From: Glandiceps talaboti
Lineage: Eukaryota; Hemichordata; Enteropneusta; Spengelidae
Direction of reading: 5' to 3'
DNA: 64,000 bases
NCBI RefSeq assembly: GCF_964340395.1
Contig: NC_135552.1
Coordinates: 9,903,494 to 9,967,493 of the forward strand
The position numbers and the translations under genes are program-made. The notes under the pieces were generated by a model. It ran no database searches. It saw only the letters and a program-made list of their open reading frames with translations, and was not told the origin of the DNA. Below, in pieces: positions 1 through 13,615 of this stretch. Numbering within the stretch: position 1 is the first letter of the stretch; each line of letters opens with the position of its first letter.

Positions 1-2890
1 GCTTCAATCACAATTTTATGAAACTCATAACGATAGAACAGAATATCATAATGTATTCTGCATCGTACATTTTGTTTTGGTTTATGTTTTAGTTTGCTCG
101 TTTTTTATCAATTTTGTTTGTTTTCTCTATCATATGTAATATTGGTAATAATAGTTTACTAGTAGAGAAACTCAAATATCTCTAATCCCTCATAAAAATA
201 CAAGAGTCACCCTGACTGCTTTCTGATGTCGGAGTTAAAAGTGTTTTTTGCACTGATGTGACATGTGAGACAGCAGTGTGTACTCAAATGAATGATCATT
301 TCTTTGCTGTCTGTCAAAATGACAAAACGTTGTTTTTCTTGTACATATATTAAAGTCACCACATAGATACGAATACAGGAACATCACTGTTTGTGGGTCA
401 GAAGATGATGTTGTGCATGAATGGTATGTCAAATTAGCTCAGAGGGCATATGCTGCTGGTGAAGAGGTTGTTTTGAGTATTATTTGTAATAGACCAAGAA
501 TAGGAGTGCTACCATATGAATAGTATGATGAATTACTTTTTGGACGACAAACATGTGAACTTATGCTACTGCATATCTGGGGCACTGTTACAACTTTCAA
601 AAGAATTCAAAGCAAAAAAAATGTTAAGAGTTAAATTTTACCAGGGTTCTCAAGATTCTAGTGCAAAGTATGGAATTCTTTGCAGATTTTGCAATCCAAA
701 TGAATATCAATGGTTTGATCAGTTCTCTTATACGGATTTGTTTCTCTTTTTGTCTCTTGTTGCAGAGTAAAAATTCTGTTGTGGGGGGAACTGAGGTAAC
801 TTGAACAACTGCTGTGCCTCAAGACATGTCAGACGCAGAGAGAAGTAAATTCGTACAAAAATAACAGATCAAAACAAGGTATACCTTGGTATTACACATG
901 CATGATGCTTGAAATTTCGAGAGAAAAAAACCCACAAACTTTTGAACTTTAGTGTCAAACTTTTGTTTGTAAATATCCCAAAACTTCTGTGCACTTGAAG
1001 ATGCACAACACACAACCCCTGAGTTTTAAGTTAAATGTCTCCAAGAAAAGTTACAAGTTGGATCAACGTTATTGTTTTCAAAATATAACAAACAAGATTT
1101 TTAATATTATTATTATACTGTACTCAAAGGTAAGTTAATGTAAAATGGTCCTACCAAACCAAGAAATCCACTTCTGTGTAAACATAAAATTCACCTTTAG
1201 CATTTGAGATTCAATATCTACCATACCCTAGTAACATGATTTGACGTAAGTCTTGGTAATAGAACTAAAACTAAGTATCCAGGATCTGCAGTTGTGTAGG
1301 ATTATCAAGTAAACTTAGCTACTATTCAGTGTTAAATGAACTTTGGAATGCCAGTGATGTGAATAGAAAGAATCTTAGAAACAGCTTAGCCTTTATCATT
1401 TTGGAATTTATTGCTGTCTGTGGCCTATCCTTCAACTCTACAGCATCACACTAGGGATGCCATCGGCGTCGCCAAGATAAACTTCTACACAAATACTGAT
1501 ACTGTTTACACATGTATTTCCATCAATAAACTGTAATTTTTATCAAAATGTACAATAAATCAACTGTATCATCATAATAATAAATATTTTATTAAATCCA
1601 GGGCAGCAAAAAGCAATAAAATTGTCAGAAGTTCACTCAACATAAAATCAACACTTATATTATTGTAGCTCAGTACACTGTAGAATAAAACATATCAACT
1701 TGCTTGAGTCGAGTTGTACAAGTAGGGTCAAACCATAAGTAAAGGATTTATTTTTGTGCTTCGACATCACAGAATAAGTAAAAAACATTCAAAGGCATCG
1801 TCTTTCTCAGCGTTTTCATTGTGCAGGTGTCCATGTGTGATTACGTTATATTTTCTGGCCCAATTTTTTTTCTCCAATTAGCCAGAAAATCCTTCTGACA
1901 TAATGTCTTTGCCACTACTTGAGTTGTACTCGGTGATTAAGACCCTTTTATGCAACTTACAGTTTCCTTGGCTGAAGGCCTGGGAAACAGCAGAAGTAAA
2001 ACATAACACATTGACATAGAGTACAAGTACATGTTTGCTACTTCTTGGATGTCGACAGCTCAAAGTAAACGGATAAAAACAGTATTTTGATGACGTGGCA
2101 CTACTTCACTCTTTGAGACATTGCTATATCACAGACAGGATAACACTACAGCTGCAGTTCATACATAGATTCATGTTATCAGTCCCAGAATACACATATA
2201 ACTTATAAGTTATCTCATTTTATATTAATTATATTGATTTCACCAATAACATTTCAGCTTATATCAGATTAAAAGTGTTTATATGACGTGCAGGGTCTAT
2301 GGTTTATCACAGTAAAAAATTCAGACTCCAGACATGACTCATTTACTGATATGGGTAGTCTAATCTGTTTGGTAGCTAGCCACCACATACCTGTGCAAAC
2401 TGAGCTTACATCTATTAAGTGTATGCTTTTGGGATTTACACACAGAAGACTATTGCACTGGTGCATGGGGCTGCATTTAAAACACCTCATTTCAATGTGC
2501 TTTTGTCACAATACAGTTGGACTCTATATTTACTGAACAAACACGGTATCTGATTTAATTAACTTTTCAAAATAAACTTTTCAATCCTAAACAATGTGAA
2601 GTCTGCCAGTAAGTTTTAAAGGGTTAGTGTCTGTGCTGGCACTCTATGTGCTTTTTATAAAGTTGAAAAAAGCTGATATTTCTTTCATATCTTTTTTTTT
2701 CATCATATATTATTTTTATATTCTATCCTTTTCAGGGGAATTCCAAACACATTAATGGTATGTAGTCAACGTGAAAGGTGTTTTCAGATGTTGATATTTG
2801 TGAAGAGAATAGACCAACAAAGGTGATATTTATATACCTAAAGGTGGCATGCATTTAAAAATACAAAACTTGAGATGTTGCTGGTACTTG
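1..2890. other. AT-rich non-coding region, no gene seen
   Basis: No open frame here has a recognisable motif, and those present are short and begin or end without splice or start context. The region lies downstream, on the minus strand, of the GalNAc-transferase first exon at 10874-11220, so it may be part of that gene's intron, but I found no second exon to prove it. Confidence 0.4.
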
Positions 2891-3256
2891 GCTAGTCTAG
2901 TTCTTATACGATACCAGTTATGATTAGTTTTCCACTCATTGCGTCGTCAAAGTTGTAACTCTAGCACAGAAATGTGTGCTACCCCGACAGCGTTCATATA
3001 AACGTGACGCGTAAGTAACATGATTTTAGTTTAGTACAGCCGTACTAACTGAATATTAATGAGTAATTGTCTGAAGGAAGTAACCAATTACAACTGTCTG
3101 TCACTTTGTGATAAATTACTACTGACATGCATCGTTTTCCCTTTGCCCAACTTGGGGTTTAGCCAGATTAACACTAGAATGTCTGACTTCGACTCGACTA
3201 GTGAGTGGAGACAATCGTAGTAATCATAACTTGTATTGCATAGGAACTAGACTAGC
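2891..3256. mobile_element. MITE-like element with ~36-bp terminal inverted repeats
   Basis: The left end (2891-2926) begins GCTAGTCTAGTTC and the right end (3221-3256) is its reverse complement. The first 13 bases match exactly and about 31 of 36 match overall. The element is flanked by a direct 5-bp duplication, ACTTG, at 2886-2890 and 3257-3261. It has no coding capacity, so it is a non-autonomous DNA element. The same 13-base terminus and a 5-bp duplication occur at 30102-30216, which makes it a family rather than a chance palindrome. Confidence 0.75.
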
Positions 3257-3468
3257 ACTTGGTATGGTGAAACTTCCAGTTTAAAATCAATCTCTGTTTA
3301 AAAATCATAATTTGTATTGCATAGGAACTAGACTAGTACTTGGCATGGTGAAACTTCCAGTTTAAAATCAATCTCTGTTTAAAAATCATAACTTGTATTG
3401 CACAGGGAACTAGACTAGTACTTGGCATGGTGAAACTTCCAGTTTAAAATCAATCTCTGTTTAAAAAT
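3222..3468. repeat. 81-bp tandem repeat, three copies, containing a MITE end
   Basis: Units start at 3222, 3303 and 3384 and are almost identical. Each holds the right terminus of the adjacent MITE (GAACTAGACTAG) plus its downstream flank. The duplication therefore happened after the MITE inserted and copied the element-flank junction. Confidence 0.85.
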
Positions 3469-3739
3469 CAAATCAAAATATGGGTCACCGTGTCAAATTT
3501 TGAATCTAAGAAAAAAATTGTAAATTTATGCTCATCATTTTTGTGATGTGCCACTGTGGATATAATGATTTAGTTTTTCATTAATCCTGTTTTTCCAACT
3601 TCCAACATCTTTGATGATGTAAAAAATAAAGTTCACAATGATCCGTGGGATGACATTACTAGCAGCAATAAAATATACATTGTCACAGAAACACATTACA
3701 GTGAGCTATTTGTAGCTACATGGCTTATATATACCACAG

Positions 3740-4600
3740 CAATTCCATGTAGGAAATGGTGATATTTAATAGCATGTTTCCATATTCAAACCCCTTTGAC
3801 TAGATCACTTAACATGTAACGTGGAAGCCTGGTCACTATCTATGAATAGAATTGGGGAATTAGAAATAGTATGAAAATGTCACAGGTAAGGTGACTTACA
3901 TGGATTGAAATATAAAGCCCATGTACGAAATGGTGATATTAGCAATAATAGCATGGTTCCATATTCTAAGTCCCTAGACTATAAAAATTAACAAGTGTAT
4001 ATTTACTTGGAATGTTTGAAAAATATATATGAACTTGGAATGGCTTGGAAATGTCACAGGTACAGTGAGTAATGTGGCTCTAAATAGCATGCACATGTAG
4101 AAAATGGAGATTTTAGCATGTCTCCATATCCCACCAGAGTATGAATATTACAGTAACATGGGTATATGTATATACTTTAATAGGATGTTTGTATTTTGTA
4201 TTTTTATGAATATGAATTATGTATATTTTATATTCATGAACAAAAATGGCATGTAAATGTGACAAGGACAATGACTTACTAATACTATGAGTATGACTTT
4301 AAAATAGCATACCCATGTGATACCAGTAATATTACTATTATTAACATGTTTGCATGTTCACCCCCAACCCAACCAACTCCCCAACCCCCATCCCCAACCC
4401 CAACCATAGTCTATGTAGATTATTAAGCATGGGCATAAGCTTTGGAAAGATGGCCAATATCTATATATAGAAATAGCATGGAACTATCACAGGGACAGTG
4501 AGTTACTGTTGCCTTAATAGCAGGCCAAAGTAGGTTGAATACAGTGATATTAGCATGTTTCCATATTCAAACTCCCCAGACTACATGAATTAACAAGGGT
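3740..4600. repeat. Diverged tandem repeat, unit ~180-200 bp, about five copies
   Basis: Recurring phrases such as 'atggtgatatt', 'agcatgtttccatattc' and 'tgtcacaggtacagtga' appear in the same order near 3742, 3925, 4095, 4310 and 4535. Copies differ by many substitutions and indels, so this is an old array. No coding potential is seen. Confidence 0.6.
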
Positions 4601-5489
4601 ATACACTTGACAAGCTTTCGCAAACAATCTATTTAGATTTCCCAGACCCTGGTGTTAGTATGTGCCCTGCCCTTTGACACTGTCATTGAAAGAATCTTAT
4701 CCAAATATGTGTGCCCTGAAGTCAAAATTATACTGGTACCCAGCACAGAAAAGACAGAAATGTTGACAAAGCTCATCTTTCACCTCAAAATAACATCAAT
4801 ATCTACTATCAAATTGTTAAATGCTATCTTCAGATGTCAAATCATAGAAAAAATAAGTATGATTGATAAAGCAATGTTTGACTGATTAGTTATAGCATGA
4901 ATTTATCTTGAAGAAAAAACACAGATACAGTAAAGTAAAGACTACAACATGTTTGCAGTCTCTTCAAACTGCCACTTAGTTGTAGAATGTATCCTAGACA
5001 AGTGTTTATACAAGGCATCAAAGGCTAAGGTAAAGTTAATGATATATTGTGAACGGGCCAACGCGAAGTAGCCTCTGCTGGGATTTCTTTACTATCCACT
5101 GGAATGTGTCTCCTTCAACTTAAAATATCTTTGTTGTCCTGCTGGTTCAATTTCAAATTTTTTTATATTTTTTTTTACACGTAAATGCATCAAAGATGGA
5201 TTCATTACCATTTGTACACTCGTTTCTGATTATTTTGTTTTATTTGTTTCCGTGGGCGTCTTTTTTTTTTTTTTACTTCTATTGACAGAATGGATTTACC
5301 TAGTTGGTGAATGCTAATTTCAGGTGAGACCGACTTACAGGTCTACAAACACAGAACTATTTTTGACACATGTTTGATAAGGACACAGACACAGACACAG
5401 ACATTGAGTAAACATAAACTAATGATGTCCTTTATCACAGTACTCTGACAAATATACTTCAAACCATATAATTAATGAATTATGTCAAC
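4601..5489. other. Non-coding spacer
   Basis: The stretch contains homopolymeric T tracts near 5160-5275 and a short ACAGAC run near 5389. I see no gene, structural RNA or repeat array in it. Confidence 0.4.
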
Positions 5490-6330
5490 AGTATGGTATA
5501 ACTTTTGGAACAAGTTTTCAATATTTCTGGTGACTTATTCCGGGTTTTCTGGTCATACTTCTCAGTGTTTTCATAAGGGCAATTGCCTTCAAGGGAGTTC
5601 CCCCAGATAGTTTGCAATCTTGCACCAACTACCATCTTGGAAACTTGTTTGTTCGAACTTGCTTGAAAATTAGACCAAGGTTCCTCCATAAAAGATATGT
5701 ACTTTGGATATCTGTATAGTTTTTAATATTTCTGTTGTGACAGGTGACTTAATTTATTCCTGGTATTCTGGTTGAACCTCTCAATGTTTTCACTAGGGCA
5801 GTTTGTACCCTAGGTACATTATGCCTTCAACTTCAAGGGAGTCCCCAAGGTTTTTTACTACTTAGTTCCCCACCAAAAATATGGTACAATGTATACTTAA
5901 CCTTCCAATATATTTGCTGTGACAGGTGACTTAATTTGCTCCTGGTATTCTGGTTGCACTTCTCAATGTTTTTGTAAAGGCAGTTTACTGTGCAGTAGCC
6001 TTCAAGGGAGTCCCCTAGGTCTTTTACTACTTAGTTCCCCATCCAAAAAAAAAGGTACATTGTATACAGTATACTTGGATATAACCTTCCAATACTTTTG
6101 TTGTGACAGGTGACTTAATTTGCTCCTGGTATCCTAGTTCTCAATGTTTTTGTAAGGGTAGTTAATTATTTAAATACAGGGTACAGTATGCCTATAACTA
6201 GTACAAGGGAGTTATCCCATGTATTTCAGAGCGTTCCCCACCTAAACATTGCATACTTTGATATCTATGTAAGTTTTTTTAAATTTAATATCTATATTAC
6301 TTAAGGTGACTTAATATTCAGAGTATCTTA
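5490..6330. repeat. Diverged tandem repeat, unit ~180-200 bp, about four to five copies
   Basis: The ordered phrases 'tgacaggtgacttaatt', 'cctggtattctggtt', 'tcaatgtttt' and 'aagggagtcccc' recur near 5530, 5740, 5920 and 6105. A more degraded copy runs to about 6330. The open frames here are by-products of the repeat. Confidence 0.7.
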
Positions 6331-8099
6331 TTTGCAATCATAGCAACTTGATTTTGAAAGGGTGGTTAGCAGTACTATATACCCAATTGGCCAAGTGAGT
6401 ACCCAATGTATTTTACAGGATTTCTCACCAAAAATATCCATGATCAGTGTAAGTTTAACTTATTTGTCACAAGTTCCCAAACCTTACCAAATCACTGAGT
6501 ATTCTACTTGTGTTACTGACAAGATTATAAATATCTGATTTCGTTATGAAAATAACTGAAACTATAGAAATTTAAAAATTTCCAACAATTCTTAGTAAAG
6601 TGGTAGTAAATTATTGTCTTGGTATATAAAGTAATATTGTTAAAATTGACCATTAGGAGGCAAGCTTTGCACAGATTTTTTATGCAATCTACTGATACTC
6701 AGTGACAGCATACATGTATACATGAACTACATACAAGTTCTTCATTAGTCAGTCTAATAGTGTAACGTTCTTCAATTTTTAATAATCAGGCAATGCTATA
6801 TTTTGGCTTGTGCCATGTGTCCATTTTCCTAGCAGTCTTGGTAAGACTGTCATAATTTGTACAGCGGGAATATCAGACAACTTTCCACACTTACAACTTA
6901 CATGTCAATTTAGTTTGGAGGACCAACTTGTAAATTTAAACAACAAGTGCTTCTATATAGGCTACCAGGCATTTATAACAATTTCACACCTAATGAAGTG
7001 AATTTGCTAGTGGGTTTGTTATTTTAATTACCTCAATTACTCAGTAATACCAGTAAACAAAACATTCTATTTTTAACACTCATGCAAGTCTGGTGCTATA
7101 ACTGGTTCAGCTGTATGAGATACACAACTAAGTGACTACATCTGTTCAAAGTATGTATATCATAGAAAAAAAATTATGCCATTTTTGTAATCATTTAGTA
7201 CTGAAATTAATAAAATTGAAACATTTTGATAAATTAAATGGCTTTATTTTTTGTACTTGTTTGACGTATACATATGTGGGGTAAAATCAAAAGCGGAAAA
7301 CAACTTTCACTAGCCAAGAAAATGTCGGAATTGTTTGTAATGAAATCCAAAAAAAATATCACTTCTACTAGTCATGGAGAAAGAGGGTCCGAGGCAAAAC
7401 TAATTTTATTTCTTATCCTCCATCGATCTTTTGACATTGCATTTTAATCAAAGTAGTATTGCATCAGATATTAATTTATGAAAATTAATGGTACTCTCAC
7501 CTTTATTTGTATTTTTTCATATCCTCTCCTTTAGAAGTTGAGTATTGATAGATTTCTATTTGCACAGATTGGAAACAGTTTGAAGGGCAATTAATTTTAT
7601 TGTAACTCATACAAGTGGTCATTACACCCCCTGGATTTCAATCTATTATTCAGAAGTGCCTGTCTACTCATAAAAATGTTCAAAGCTGAAGACAGTGAAG
7701 TAGGAAAGTAGGGAAGAATACTATATAGTGAAAACATGACTGTCCTCACGATAAGAATTGTTTTCATGTGAGTATGGTCATACCCAAACTATAGTAACTG
7801 TATGCTTCACACATATCAACAGTGGCATTTGAGAGCTATCAACAGCATGCACAGTTTGGTTTTCATTTCACATTCTTGTACTGACACTTGATCAAGACTA
7901 GAGTGTGAGTGTGTACAATGGTTTACGGCGTTATCAATGCATGCATGCGGGATTGTACGTTTCCCACACCAATCTATTCTCATACCTTTTATATTTGTGT
8001 GCATGTGTGTCCAATTACACATGCATTCCAACTAGAATTTGATACAAGTTGTCCACACTTGTGGAATTTATAATGTGGGGGGGGGGGGGGGGGAAGCTA
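6331..8099. other. Non-coding region with a 17-G homopolymer
   Basis: No gene is recognised. A run of 17 G lies at 8077-8093 on the plus strand. The rest is AT-rich with no array. Confidence 0.4.
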
Positions 8100-9000
8100 T
8101 ATTGCTTTTGCCCCAAGCGACCCGCCTTTGACTGGATTTATAGATACAGGGTATGATAGCATAACATGGAAGGCTTACAATTTTAACTTTTTACTATCAC
8201 TCACTTCTGTGGTCAAATCAATAAAAGTTCCTGGTATGTGATGATTAACATTCTACATATAGGATTACATCTAGAGGGGATATCATACCATGATCAGTGA
8301 GTTCTACAATTTAACGTTTTCACTATACCTGACTTCTGTGGGTAAAATTGCTAGAATGAGTTCCTAGTACATGTATGTGAAGACATGTATTCTACTTATG
8401 GGCTTACACATCAATGGTATATTGCATAGCATGGTCAGGGATGCAAGTTTTTTACTACACCTTAATACTTGGGGTAAAAATCAATATACTGAGTTCCTAG
8501 AACATGATGACATAAATTCTACATATTATGAGCTTACATCTAGATGGCATATCATGTAGCACTACAATGAGGTTTATGATTTTCATTTAAACCATGTCAA
8601 CATCACTGACTTCTATCCAAATTAATAGAACCAGTTCTTAGAACATGACGATATAAAAAGTTTACATATTCTACATATGGGATTACATCTAGATGGCACA
8701 GCATGATCAATAAGGTTTTCAATTTAAACTTTTTACTCTACCTTAGTCTACTCGACTTCTGTAGTAACATATATATGAGTTCTGAGTACATGACGATGAA
8801 AAAATTCTACAAATTCTAAACATGGGATTACATCTAGATGGCACAGCAGGGTCAGTGAGTTTACAATTTAAAACATTATACTCTACCTGAGTCGCCAACT
8901 TCTGTGGTAACAACTAACAGTCCCATTACTAAAATGAGTTTCTGAGTACATGTCATATAAATTCTAACATTGTACACATCATGTGTTATTAATTTCATGG
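8100..9000. repeat. Diverged tandem repeat, unit ~115-125 bp, about seven copies
   Basis: The ordered motifs 'gggattacatctagatggca', 'gatcagtgagtt', 'caatttaa..ttttac' and 'gacttctgtggtaa' recur from about 8120 to 8960. Copies are diverged and carry no convincing reading frame. Confidence 0.65.
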
Positions 9001-10873
9001 CTATTTGAACCTAGTAAAATAAAACTGTAAAAATTCAAACTGTACCTATATTTTTGTTATCCTTAAAGTGTGTGATGAGTTTACTATTTCAGTCAAAAGT
9101 AAAAGATTAGTGTATGGATACTGATGCCTACATCCTTCCAAGTAAACAACATACTTCAGTGTAGAAGACACCTGCAAGAGTTCAATCTTGGTCACTTCCT
9201 GTATTGTTATCTGAGTGTCGCCTCTTTTATTATCTGTTTGGGACTATTGGCATAGAATTTATGGAAAAGTGAACAAAACCATCCCTTGGGACAGTATCAA
9301 TTATTGTATGTAGTTATTCAGGAGTGAGATCATGACAGTTGTTACTAGGTAGACTGAGACGTGCATGACTGGTTTCATACTATGTACAACTATACTAGAA
9401 GTCTTTGACTAGCAGATGTGCATGATTAGGCCAATTCACCGACATTGTTCACTTTCGACAGTCCGTCTTTTTAAAAAATAAAGCCGTTTATTGGTGATGG
9501 TCCAATGGTTAAATAAGTTCCAGCCCATCAATTTCAAAACACATGGCAAACTTGAAGGCTGTTGATACACCAGACTAAGTCATACAGATGTTTATGATTG
9601 CAACAAGAGTGTTTGTATTAGTACTCCTCACTGTGGAAGTGTGAAAGTATGTAAGTGAACAATTAACTATGGGGTCATAAAAACAAATATCACCAGAAGA
9701 TTTTTGTGCTTCTGCACCTGTTGTCATGGACAAGAAAACAGAAAAAACACCAGTCCAGTTCACCTCAATACAAAGACAGGAATCCCAAAAAAATGTTTTG
9801 TTATGTACGTCATGTTTAAAACTAAACCATAGTACATAGCTGCAGTAATCATGTTTATCCAACCACACTGTACACACAAAACTTAGTAATGTAATGCATA
9901 ATTAAACTTGTTTCCTATATTTTCAGGGGCAAAGGAGAAGAAACTTCATTCTTGTCAAGTCAGATCTCAATAAAATATAAACCCACGTCATCTCAAAAGT
10001 AAACATTTTCAACCTTGAAAAAAGGTTAGCCTATATAAACCATCCATTATCATAAAAACTAAAACATAAAAGTTGTCATTTCAACATTTTCTGTATACAC
10101 TTTCAATTATTACAATATTTCCATGTACACACTTTCTATATATACACCTAAAAACTGCCATCATCCTTTTTACATATATTATCCTTTATTCCCTGCTTTT
10201 TTAAAAATAATTTTATGTACCTCAGACCATGCTCAGACGCATGCACTGAATTTCTGAAAGACCAGACGAGCGATTGTCTAGCTTCCTGTGTGAAAGTCGA
10301 ACTTTACCAGACAGTGTACATGCAACTGAATAAGAGAATATTCTTTCAAGCAAAATCGTCCAGCGAATTGTTTTGTCTGACAAGTTGGCTTTACACAATT
10401 GACACGATTGAGTAGACAAAGGGAATAAAAAAACTAAAGGTCAAAAACCCTAGGGCTACAAAAATATCTGTCCCTGCCCACACCATGCCATGCCCACACA
10501 TACTGATTAGGTTCGGTTTTGTACCCGCCCGCGCCTAGTGTAAACGAAGTACCTCAACGTGGACCAAAAAAAGTACACAGTCAACGTATTACGGTGGGCA
10601 TTGATTTTGAAGGCGAACAACTCTGAGTTTGACTCGGATAGGGTTAATGAAAAACACAGTCAATTAACTTGAGCTGAAATGGTTCTCCATTCATGTCACT
10701 AAACGGGTATGTTTTTGTAAAGTCGGCCCGTGTTTACAAGGCACCAGCTGACCCAAACAATAACACGACACACAGTAGACGCGTGAATACGAACCTACTT
10801 ACAAATACAATGACGAATTTACAATGAAAACTTTTTTTTCCAAAGAAAGAAAAAAAAATCAAAATATACTTAC
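9001..10873. other. Non-coding, probably start of the GalNAc-transferase intron 1
   Basis: This lies immediately 3' of the donor site at 10873/10872 on the minus strand. No further GalNAc-transferase motif (DxH-type catalytic block or lectin QxW repeats) is visible on the minus strand here or further left. The remaining exons must lie outside the window or be very short. Confidence 0.4.
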
Positions 10874-11220
10874 AACGGGTGCCGCACATCTGCAACACTT
10901 CTTTCAAATGATATTATATCACTTACAACCAAATTAAACGCGTTTATATCAAACGTTTCCTCGCTTTTCTTTTTCTGTTCACCGTACAATAACACGGGTT
11001 GACCATTTTCTCCCGGTCCGGAGCGGTGTCGGTCTGTTCCCACAGACGAGACGTCGTCGTCGTCAAAGACAGCCGCTAAATCCCTGTATCGTCCGCTGTT
11101 TCTTCTGATAAATTGTTCCGGTCCATTCTTTTTGTTAGAATTTAAAATGTACACTACCACAAGAGCAAACCATACCAGCGACGTGACCACGACACTCAAG
11201 AATAACTTTTTCGTCGCCAT
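10874..11220 (-). CDS. Polypeptide GalNAc-transferase-like protein, first coding exon (partial gene)
   Basis: This would start mucin-type O-glycosylation in the Golgi by transferring GalNAc to Ser/Thr. What I see: an ATG at 11220; a short basic cytoplasmic head (MATKK); one hydrophobic segment at about residues 6-26, as in a type II signal anchor; then a charged, low-complexity stem. The segment FNLVVSDIISFERSVADVRH resembles the conserved block just before the GALNT catalytic domain, where family members end in a P/D-x-R stretch followed by Cys. The frame runs into a stop, but a donor (CCGTT|GTAAGT) at 10874/10873 precedes it and gives a phase-2 exon of 347 nt. The catalytic and lectin domains are not in the window. 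Which GALNT subtype it is cannot be decided from this exon. Confidence 0.65.
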
Positions 11221-13061
11221 TTTTGATATTACCCATGAGCCATTGAGTTTTGACTTTCGCGCTGTTTGTTTGACTTCTAATTAACTCAAGAGGGCGTGAA
11301 GCAATTAACATTTCTCACTTAACGAGATTGTCTTTGTATAGTGATACTCAATTAGGGGGTACTTAGCGCTCACTTATCCCTGATAACGATCAAGATCGAT
11401 AAGGACACCCTTTCTACCTCCATGGTGTAACAATAAAAAAAATCTCAGTATTATTGATTTTTTTTGCCTTTTTTGGCTGGAAAGTGGATCCCAGAAGAAG
11501 AAAAAAGAAGCGGTATTGCAAAAAGAATTAATTTTAAAAATACATTCCAATCAGTCAAATAGTATAAACGTTTCAATCTTCAACTCTACAGCTCAACTTC
11601 GTCGCAACCACGTTACCCAAAACTCTATGGGCATGGTCGTGCCATCGATAGTTCTATAATAACAACTAGTCTCAGGATACCAACGTGGTCTCTAACTAAA
11701 CCACAATAACAGCTGACTCTTTGTATAAGGCAGTTAACTGACCAGAGTTACTTTGTACATTTAACTTTTCTGTACTCATTTTGGAGTAATTTTCTTTATT
11801 TTCTGAGGAGGAGGATGTCTTAGTGATTTTAACTTTCCTATCGTCTGAGTTGTGGATTTTCGGCCCGTTGGAACTGACTGAATCAATAAGAATAACATCA
11901 AATTCATTATTATGGGACAAGGTCCAACAAAAAGAGACAATTGAACATATTTTGAGGCAACTGTCAGTGTTAGAATTGTTAGAATCAACCGTCAGATCAA
12001 TAACAAACTCGCGCCCACAGTTTGAAAAAAAAAACCACCCAGGTAATTTAGTAATTCATGGTAGAAATGGAATATGAAAAGTGCATCGATACTAAAAGAT
12101 GAACTAAGGTATACAATATGAAGTTTTCTCGGATTCCCTTCTTTCTTTAAAGTTCGAATTGTTGTCTGCTACTTGAATTTTTCAAATAACTCTACTGATA
12201 AATCAATCACCAGGAATGGCTATCGGTGGTTGTGATTGTGGTTGTGGTTATGGTTGTGGTAGTCCGGAGGTAAATTCTTAGAAAACAACTTCTACTCAAC
12301 TTCAATTTGATGAGTGATTAGTGCGTCCTTTCGCGTCACGAATGACCTCAAATAAGTAAAGACACAAATCCTATATTGCACGCAAGTTAATTCAGACCCC
12401 ACCCACCTACCCATGTACGTGCGCTCTTTAATTTATGCTTACTGGGACAACATTCGCTGGACGCCCTCAACAAGTCTAGAGTCTATGCTAAGAAAACATT
12501 ACAAACTTAATACTATACAGTCAAGAAAAAAGGAGCCTGGAATATTGCACTCCAAAAGTGAATGTAAGGTCACATAATATATGAATAAATGGTTCTGGAT
12601 GGTTCGTGATACGAATTTACCACATACAACCACTCTCCCATGAAAATCTACCGTGACTACGTCACCAGTAGCCCAGCTATCGGTACGAGATTCCCTCATG
12701 AAATTCTTCTGTGCCGAAAGTGGAACGCATTGCGATAGCGCCCGCAGCGATACGAATTTCAAACCTCTTCCAAAGGCAGAGCAGATCAAATTATGGACGA
12801 GAAAGTTTGAAGCAGCAAACTAGATGTGATGATATTCTAGATGATATAAAAATATCCATTCATGATATATAAATTGTCAACAGACTTAGGGCTTGGTCAC
12901 GTGGTGATTTTTTGACATCAAATAACTAATATCAACATACTCGTCATAGTTTTAGAATTTGTGTGTGTCTATCTTAATTCGCCTATAGCTTGATTTCCGT
13001 AAAAAATAGTTTTAATATTAATATTTGACTTTTGATGTCGGAAATGTTTCCACAACATTGA
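11221..13061. other. Intergenic region upstream of the GalNAc-transferase exon
   Basis: This holds the presumed promoter of the minus-strand exon. The bases just upstream of its ATG show no clear TATA box. A short GGTTGTGATTGTGGTTGTGG-type purine/T run lies near 12225-12265. No supported gene is seen; frames such as 12499-12789 have no family signature. Confidence 0.35.
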
Positions 13062-13262
13062 CAGACCTACATATCTACGCTGAAAACTAACAAATGAAAT
13101 CAAAATCTCAACTTGATATTCATTATATAACTCGTAAATATAATAATATAGGGGATAGGCATAAAAAACCGTTGTCAGATGCCTCTCAGACCACTGAGGT
13201 CGTGGTCTGAGGTTTGACTAATGTCATTTCCCTGTCTATATTCTTCAAAGACTGTCATGATC
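13062..13262. repeat. Duplicated ~200-bp module beside an ATATC satellite, copy A
   Basis: This segment, which includes 'aaaaccgttgtcagatgcct' and 'cagaccactgaggtcgtggt', is nearly repeated at 19982-20160. Both copies end by running directly into a pentanucleotide satellite after 'catgatctct'. The shared junction suggests the module and satellite moved or were duplicated together. Confidence 0.8.
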
Positions 13263-13264
13263 TC

Positions 13265-13384
13265 TATCATATCATATCATATCATATCATATCACATCAT
13301 ATCATATCATATCATATCATATCATATCATATCATATCATATCATATCACATCACATCATATCATATCATATCATATCATATCA
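13265..13384. repeat. (ATATC)n pentanucleotide microsatellite
   Basis: About 24 units of ATATC with a few ATCAC variants. The Ser-Tyr-His-Ile-Ile frames across it are artefacts of the repeat. Confidence 0.95.
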
Positions 13385-13615
13385 CATATATTGCAGACAC
13401 GAAAAGGGTTCATCAAAAATTATGCTAACTAAATTACCGATGAGTCTTGACTTATTTATTAGCGTTTATTTGTAGCTCCAATCTCTTGATGATATTATTT
13501 TTTAAAAAAACATTGAAAGCGTTGTAATAATTCGCGTAATGCTCTAGATATACCTTTAACAGTACAGAGGGCGCCGTTTAGCTTGATTTGGAACATTGTT
13601 TCGGTTCAGATATTT

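Noticed and set aside
13214-13475. Plus-strand frames rich in ISYHI
   Set aside because: Produced by the ATATC microsatellite; no start context, splice sites or homology. The same applies at 20109-20562.
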